Below are positions 62,978-64,000 of a stretch of DNA of 64,000 bases, one piece after another. The stretch is from the NCBI GenBank assembly GCA_943788615.1, contig CALSQY010000002.1, forward strand, positions 434,001-498,000, written 5' to 3'. A model generated the notes under the pieces. It did not search any database. It was given only the letters and a program-made list of their open reading frames with translations, and was not told where the DNA came from. The first letter of the stretch is position 1, and every line of letters begins with the position of its first letter. The DNA comes from UBA4465 sp002292365 (GTDB lineage Bacteria; Bacteroidota; Bacteroidia; Cytophagales; Cyclobacteriaceae). Both the position numbers and the translations under genes were made by a program.

Positions 62978-64000
62978 ATGAATTCCGTTAAATTTTTAGT
63001 TGCTTTTTTTTTAATACATTTTTTTTGCTTGGAAGCGGTCAATGCCTCGCACATCAGAGCGGGAGAAGTGATCGCTCGAAGGATCAGTAATTTGACTTTT
63101 GAATATGAATTTACTTTCATTGGATATAGGGATACTGATACAGGTATTGACTTTGGCGGAGGTAACTTTGATTTTGGCGATGGTACGGTAATTTCAGGAG
63201 ATTTTGATGTGTTAGAAACCCAAATAACAGCCAATATTGTGCGTGCAGAGTTTACGTTGGTCCATACGTATCAAGCACCCAACAGCTACATTGTGAGTTA
63301 TTCCGAGGATAACAGAAATGGAGGTATTTCCAATATGGAAAATTCTCTAAATACTCCATTTTATACCGAAACGCTCATCATTATAGATCCTTTTTTCGGA
63401 GTCAATAACACACCTGTATTGACCGTTCCTCCGATTGATGAAGGGATTCCCGGTGCTCGATTCATTCACAATGCAGGAGCTTTTGATATTGATGGAGACA
63501 GTCTTGCCTATTATTTGGTGATACCCAAAATGGAAAAAAACTCAGAAGTGGTCCTTTACAGACCGCTGAATCATCCTGAATTTTATGCCAATTTTGGTCA
63601 AGGCAGTGAAGAGTTAACGCCTCCCACTTTGGATTTAGATGCGGCTTACGGGGATCTTGTTTGGGATGCTCCAGGAGATATTTTTAACTTAGAATCATCA
63701 GATTGCCCAAATGGGGTATCTGAATGTGCAGAATATAATGTGGCTTTTAGGATTGAGGAGTGGAGACAGATAGGGGGAAAATGGTATCGTTTGGGTTATG
63801 TAACGAGGGACATGCAGATCATTGTTTATGAGGGAGATAATGAAAAACCTGAACTGGAAATTCCAAATCCTATTTGTGTGACGGCTGGAGATCAGGTACT
63901 GCAGGCCATAGTGGGCAGAGATTCAGACGGACACCAGGTGAAAATAGAAGCTTTTGGAGGACCATTTGAAATCAACTCACCGGCAACCTACGAAAGTCCC
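62978..64000 (+). CDS. secreted SHIRAGE-type surface protein, 3' end beyond window
   Basis: An open frame of 341 codons from the ATG at 62978 to the window edge. A signal peptide (VKFLVAFFLIHFFCLEAVNA) is followed by SHIRAGEVIARR, the start of a family of very long Bacteroidota proteins that usually end in a gliding-motility-associated or T9SS C-terminal sorting domain. A FDFGDGT segment suggests a PKD-like fold. It may pass through the type IX system to which PorT in this window belongs. The C-terminal sorting domain would lie outside the window, so this role is inferred. Confidence 0.85.
   Translation, partial: MNSVKFLVAFFLIHFFCLEAVNASHIRAGEVIARRISNLTFEYEFTFIGYRDTDTGIDFGGGNFDFGDGTVISGDFDVLETQITANIVRAEFTLVHTYQAPNSYIVSYSEDNRNGGISNMENSLNTPFYTETLIIIDPFFGVNNTPVLTVPPIDEGIPGARFIHNAGAFDIDGDSLAYYLVIPKMEKNSEVVLYRPLNHPEFYANFGQGSEELTPPTLDLDAAYGDLVWDAPGDIFNLESSDCPNGVSECAEYNVAFRIEEWRQIGGKWYRLGYVTRDMQIIVYEGDNEKPELEIPNPICVTAGDQVLQAIVGRDSDGHQVKIEAFGGPFEINSPATYESP

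Overview
The window is a compact, AT-rich chromosomal segment from a Bacteroidota bacterium, most likely of the order Cytophagales. The evidence for this is direct. Several genes belong to families almost confined to that phylum (a DUF4290 protein beside murA, a DUF5606 protein, a PorT-like type IX secretion protein overlapping ubiE, and a SHIRAGE-type gliding/secretion surface protein at the right edge). MurA carries Asp at the position of the usual catalytic Cys. The DnaX ATPase lacks the usual zinc-binding cysteines. Many genes are preceded by the Bacteroidota -7 box TAnnTTTG rather than by Shine-Dalgarno motifs. I see no tRNA, rRNA, CRISPR array, insertion sequence or prophage.

Layout. 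1-3127: the broken end of an S9 peptidase gene, then a Tat-exported Gfo/Idh/MocA oxidoreductase and a DoxX membrane protein. 3128-3668: AT-rich DNA with no gene I can support. 3669-8023: a conserved hypothetical, a thioesterase and an SDR on the plus strand, facing an epimerase-like protein, a one-domain asparaginase and a double VOC protein. 8141-9966: dnaX, split by a -1 frame change at a run of ten A. 9963-13582: a LysM lytic transglycosylase, an O-methyltransferase and an M16 peptidase. 13686-18011: a family 9 glycosyltransferase, aminopeptidase P, DUF4290 and murA. 18277-21428: a small coiled-coil protein, a BamA/TamA-type barrel, a NeuD-type acetyltransferase and pyrF. 21445-26568: a minus-strand run xerD-pyrD-ftsK-lolA leading into pyrF, which mixes pyrimidine synthesis with chromosome segregation. 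26592-29290: aroQ, a class V aminotransferase, rnhA and a tRNA adenine methyltransferase. 29324-34564: a saccharopine-dehydrogenase-like protein, an SDR, porT, ubiE, engB, DUF5606 and a small hypothetical.

34690-42055 looks more accessory: a predicted trans-3-hydroxy-L-proline dehydratase followed by a sodium:solute symporter, a PadR regulator with a clear inverted-repeat operator, a nucleotidyltransferase/sugar kinase pair, an EamA exporter and a decayed glycosyltransferase. 42123-50600 holds a two-unit M16 protease, a sulfatase lipoprotein, a large PVC-type cytochrome c lipoprotein and an MFS transporter, and is probably an outer-membrane catabolic patch. 50677-59076 has a trans-sulfuration enzyme, a lipoprotein, an MscS channel, an M3 oligopeptidase and a large uncharacterised anchored protein. 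59179-62690 is the succinate dehydrogenase operon sdhCAB with a well-formed promoter. From 62978 a secreted surface protein runs off the right edge.

No wholly new multi-gene system is evident. The most interesting signals are the dnaX A10 slip site placed exactly between the ATPase core and the tau tail, the two pseudogenes, the Cys/Thr racemase-family enzyme beside a symporter, the paired opposing -7 boxes between mscS and the M3 peptidase, and two palindromes upstream of padR and of the trans-sulfuration gene.
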